From Alphaproteobacteria bacterium UBA6038 (GTDB lineage: Bacteria; Pseudomonadota; Alphaproteobacteria; Micropepsales; Micropepsaceae), in the NCBI GenBank assembly GCA_002429315.1, contig DIZC01000120.1:1-35114 (forward strand): a stretch of DNA of 35,114 nucleotides, in the 5' to 3' direction. This document shows positions 34,949-35,114 of this stretch, one piece after another. The notes under the pieces were generated by a model. That model worked only from the letters and a program-made list of their open reading frames with translations. It was not told the origin of the DNA and searched no databases. Each line of letters opens with the position of its first letter. Within the stretch, counting starts at the first letter, position 1. The position numbers and the translations under genes are program-made.

Positions 34949-35114
34949 ATGACAGACCTCGCGCACATCCGCAATTTTTCCATCGTCGCCCACATCGATC
35001 ACGGCAAGTCGACGCTTGCCGACCGGCTGATCCAGGCGACCGGCGGCCTCTCCTTGCGCGAGATGAAGGAGCAGGTGCTCGATTCGATGGACATCGAGCG
35101 CGAGCGCGGCATCA
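34949..35114 (+). CDS. lepA: Elongation factor 4 (LepA), 5' part
   Basis: The first 55 codons of LepA/EF4, a translational GTPase that acts on the ribosome. MTDLAHIRNFSIVAHIDHGKSTLADRL carries the P-loop AHIDHGKST, and the segment continues to DSMDIERERGI, the switch I region. The gene runs off the window edge. The ATG gives the usual short leader before the G domain. Confidence 0.97.
   Translation, partial: MTDLAHIRNFSIVAHIDHGKSTLADRLIQATGGLSLREMKEQVLDSMDIERERGI

Noticed and set aside
34683..34952. TTG-started frame before lepA
   Set aside because: It runs into the lepA start, has no ribosome-binding site and no protein-like pattern.

Overview
The window is high-GC DNA with alphaproteobacterial gene content: a priA-DUF484-xerC block, a pssA-psd phospholipid pair, class III cyclase and crotonase genes, and dispersed GGGAGGG palindromes. 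A free-living, Rhizomicrobium-like or related alphaproteobacterium is plausible, but the genus is an inference. Housekeeping genes are interleaved with accessory segments of visibly lower GC.

Layout. 1-4150: priA (minus) divergent from a DUF484 gene and xerC (plus), flanked by three exact copies of a 26-bp palindromic element. 4151-7920 (minus): a compact four-gene unit (a DUF7064/7065-like protein, a phosphotransferase, a small helical protein, an MFS permease) joined by 4-bp overlaps. 7987-9580 (minus): pssA and psd, the phosphatidylethanolamine pathway. 9686-14810: mostly exported proteins (GLUG repeats, M20 peptidase, two small secreted proteins). 15101-18971: a membrane-anchored winged-helix/beta-propeller regulator, a (GA)14 tract, an IS1-like transposase remnant, a GloVer-repeat secreted protein and tRNA-Arg(CCG), whose 3' end is duplicated 1.6 kb away. 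19128-21565 (minus): DUF2817 peptidase-like protein and a degenerate class III cyclase. 21931-28974 (plus): diiron protein, broken SDR copy, an unknown two-gene cassette, broken diiron copy, intact SDR, 2TM-pYEATS-like protein, crotonase, SRAP. 29076-35114: secreted HExxE protein, MFS transporter, secreted beta-sandwich protein, broken MFS copy, GIY-YIG protein, a small ORF and the start of lepA.

The most striking observation is architectural. At two loci (diiron-SDR on plus; DUF2817-M20 peptidase on minus) a two-gene unit occurs twice around a block of unrelated genes. Each time, in the direction of transcription, the first copy keeps the upstream gene and has lost the downstream one, and the second copy keeps the downstream gene and has lost the upstream one. 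A third locus (MFS transporter) shows one intact and one internally deleted copy around another insert. In the diiron pair, the differences in the broken copy are mostly synonymous, so the copies diverged while functional. This fits accessory DNA arriving with a homologous passenger segment, or a tandem duplication, followed by reciprocal pruning.

The inserted blocks hold the least-understood genes: a possible LOTUS-like protein and an unknown partner at 23.3-25.0 kb, and the secreted-protein/regulator block at 13.4-19.0 kb. The pYEATS-like membrane protein (26.8 kb) and GIY-YIG protein (33.2 kb) are further candidates for conflict or stress functions. No complete known defence system, CRISPR array or prophage is visible.
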